NCBI GenBank assembly: GCA_016213305.1
Contig: JACRAV010000187.1
Location: 1-12,145, forward strand
Direction: 5' to 3'
DNA: 12,145 nt
Source: Candidatus Zixiibacteriota bacterium
GTDB taxonomy: Bacteria; Zixibacteria; MSB-5A5; GN15; FEB-12
The notes under the pieces were generated by a model. The model was not told where the DNA came from and did not search any database. It saw nothing but the letters and a program-made list of their open reading frames with translations. The translations under genes were made by a program, and so were the position numbers. This document shows, piece after piece, positions 11,675 through 12,145 of the stretch; the stretch's first letter is position 1, and each line of letters opens with the position of its first letter.

Positions 11675-12145
11675 TTATCCCCTTATATCGGCCGTAGCCG
11701 CAGTGTTATTTATTCCGGTTGGAAGTGTTTCGACGACGCCCGCACGGGTCAACCCGGGCGTGCTTTCGACTGTTCGAACCTGCCGGCAGGCGTCCACCAG
11801 CGTGTCCGCCAGTTCTCTGACCTGCTGACAGACGATTGATTTCTGATCGATCTGCGCCATCGCCCGCTGTTGACTGACCGACTGGCCAGCCACCGCGTGC
11901 TCGCTGAGCCACCCGATCGGCTTCGGAGCCGAGCCGAGAAACTTCGACGCCATCAGACCGAACCGTTCGATCAGATATTCGGCGTCGCCCGCCGACGGTG
12001 CCCGATTGACCAGCAGTCGGCAATCGAGTTTTTTGTTCTGGCTCTTCAGATATTTGTAGAGACCGTATGCGTCGGCTATCGAGGTCAGTTCGGGCACGAC
12101 CACCAGCAAACAGATATCGGATACCTGCGCCATAGCGGCGGCCGA
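11675..12145 (-). CDS. flhG: FlhG (MinD-like ATPase of flagellar number/placement), C-terminal part
   Basis: The frame continues beyond the window, so only about 156 C-terminal residues are visible. The segment SDICLLVVVPELTSIADAYGLYKYL corresponds to the part of MinD/FlhG that follows the Walker B/switch II region (typically 'ADEVLLVTTPEPTAITDAYALIK'). CRLLVNRAPS and FLGSAPKPIGWLSEHAVAGQSV match the later strands and the '(L/I)G.IP.D..V..A' stretch. The P-loop lies outside the window. FlhG acts with the GTPase FlhF at the membrane to control the number and place of flagella. The assignment over other MinD/ParA relatives rests on the adjacent fliA. The stop is followed after seven bases by fliA, whose ribosome site lies within the last codons. 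The last 35 residues are poor in motifs. Confidence 0.87.
   Translation of the reverse strand, partial: SAAAMAQVSDICLLVVVPELTSIADAYGLYKYLKSQNKKLDCRLLVNRAPSAGDAEYLIERFGLMASKFLGSAPKPIGWLSEHAVAGQSVSQQRAMAQIDQKSIVCQQVRELADTLVDACRQVRTVESTPGLTRAGVVETLPTGINNTAATADIRG

Noticed and set aside
10516..11697. Long open frame (393 codons) on the plus strand opposite fliA
   Set aside because: FliA regions 2 and 4 on the minus strand are unmistakable; the plus-strand frame is rich in His, Arg and Phe and looks like a shadow.

Overview
The window is GC-rich DNA in which every supportable protein gene, and the single tRNA, lies on the minus strand, so it reads from right to left. It comes from a flagellated bacterium, as shown by FlhG, the flagellar sigma factor FliA and FapA. 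It uses c-di-GMP signalling, as shown by three PilZ-domain proteins in a row. The isolated secreted ExbD-like domain hints at a diderm cell. GC-rich palindromic repeats and a DUF2225 protein inside a flagellar locus would fit a deep-branching lineage (FCB group/Zixibacteria-like, or deltaproteobacterial), but the sequence alone does not settle taxonomy.

Right part (12145 down to 2429): one tightly packed, co-directional cluster of 14 genes. It begins with the C-terminal part of flhG, then fliA, a small disordered protein, a one-TM protein with a helical C-terminal module, a DUF2225 zinc-ribbon/helical-repeat protein, three PilZ proteins, and a membrane-anchored protein of unknown function. 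It ends with an incomplete GAF-histidine kinase, a small helical protein, two single-domain response regulators and FapA (DUF342). Most junctions are a few bases apart or overlap (TGATG, ATGA, a 35-base overlap), so this is probably one operon. The only sizeable gaps (88 and 85 bases) precede the two response regulators; the first holds an operator-like palindrome with TATAAT at its centre. A hairpin overlapping the fapA stop codon may end the operon.

Working model (inference): FlhG and FliA set flagellar placement and late-gene transcription, the PilZ proteins read c-di-GMP, and the GAF/DHp protein with two receivers forms a phospho-signalling module acting on the same apparatus. The kinase has an H-box but no ATP-binding domain, and the gene translationally coupled to it is a helical protein that may be a degenerate relative of the DHp hairpin. 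This is the most unusual part of the window.

Middle (2428 to 2087): a tRNA-Ser(GCU) gene with a good sigma-70 promoter, then a second promoter (TTGACA-18-TATCGT) and a 5'-UTR hairpin for a small secreted protein resembling a free-standing ExbD periplasmic domain.

Left part (2086 to 1): the ExbD-like protein, a two-TM protein resembling bacterial PH-domain proteins, and a dimethylarginine dimethylaminohydrolase with its full Cys-His-Glu triad. Between and beyond these lie short palindromic repeats. One (1597-1665) is an inverted pair of hairpin units whose stems differ by compensating changes; a near-identical partial copy and several other hairpins fill the gene-free first 241 bases.
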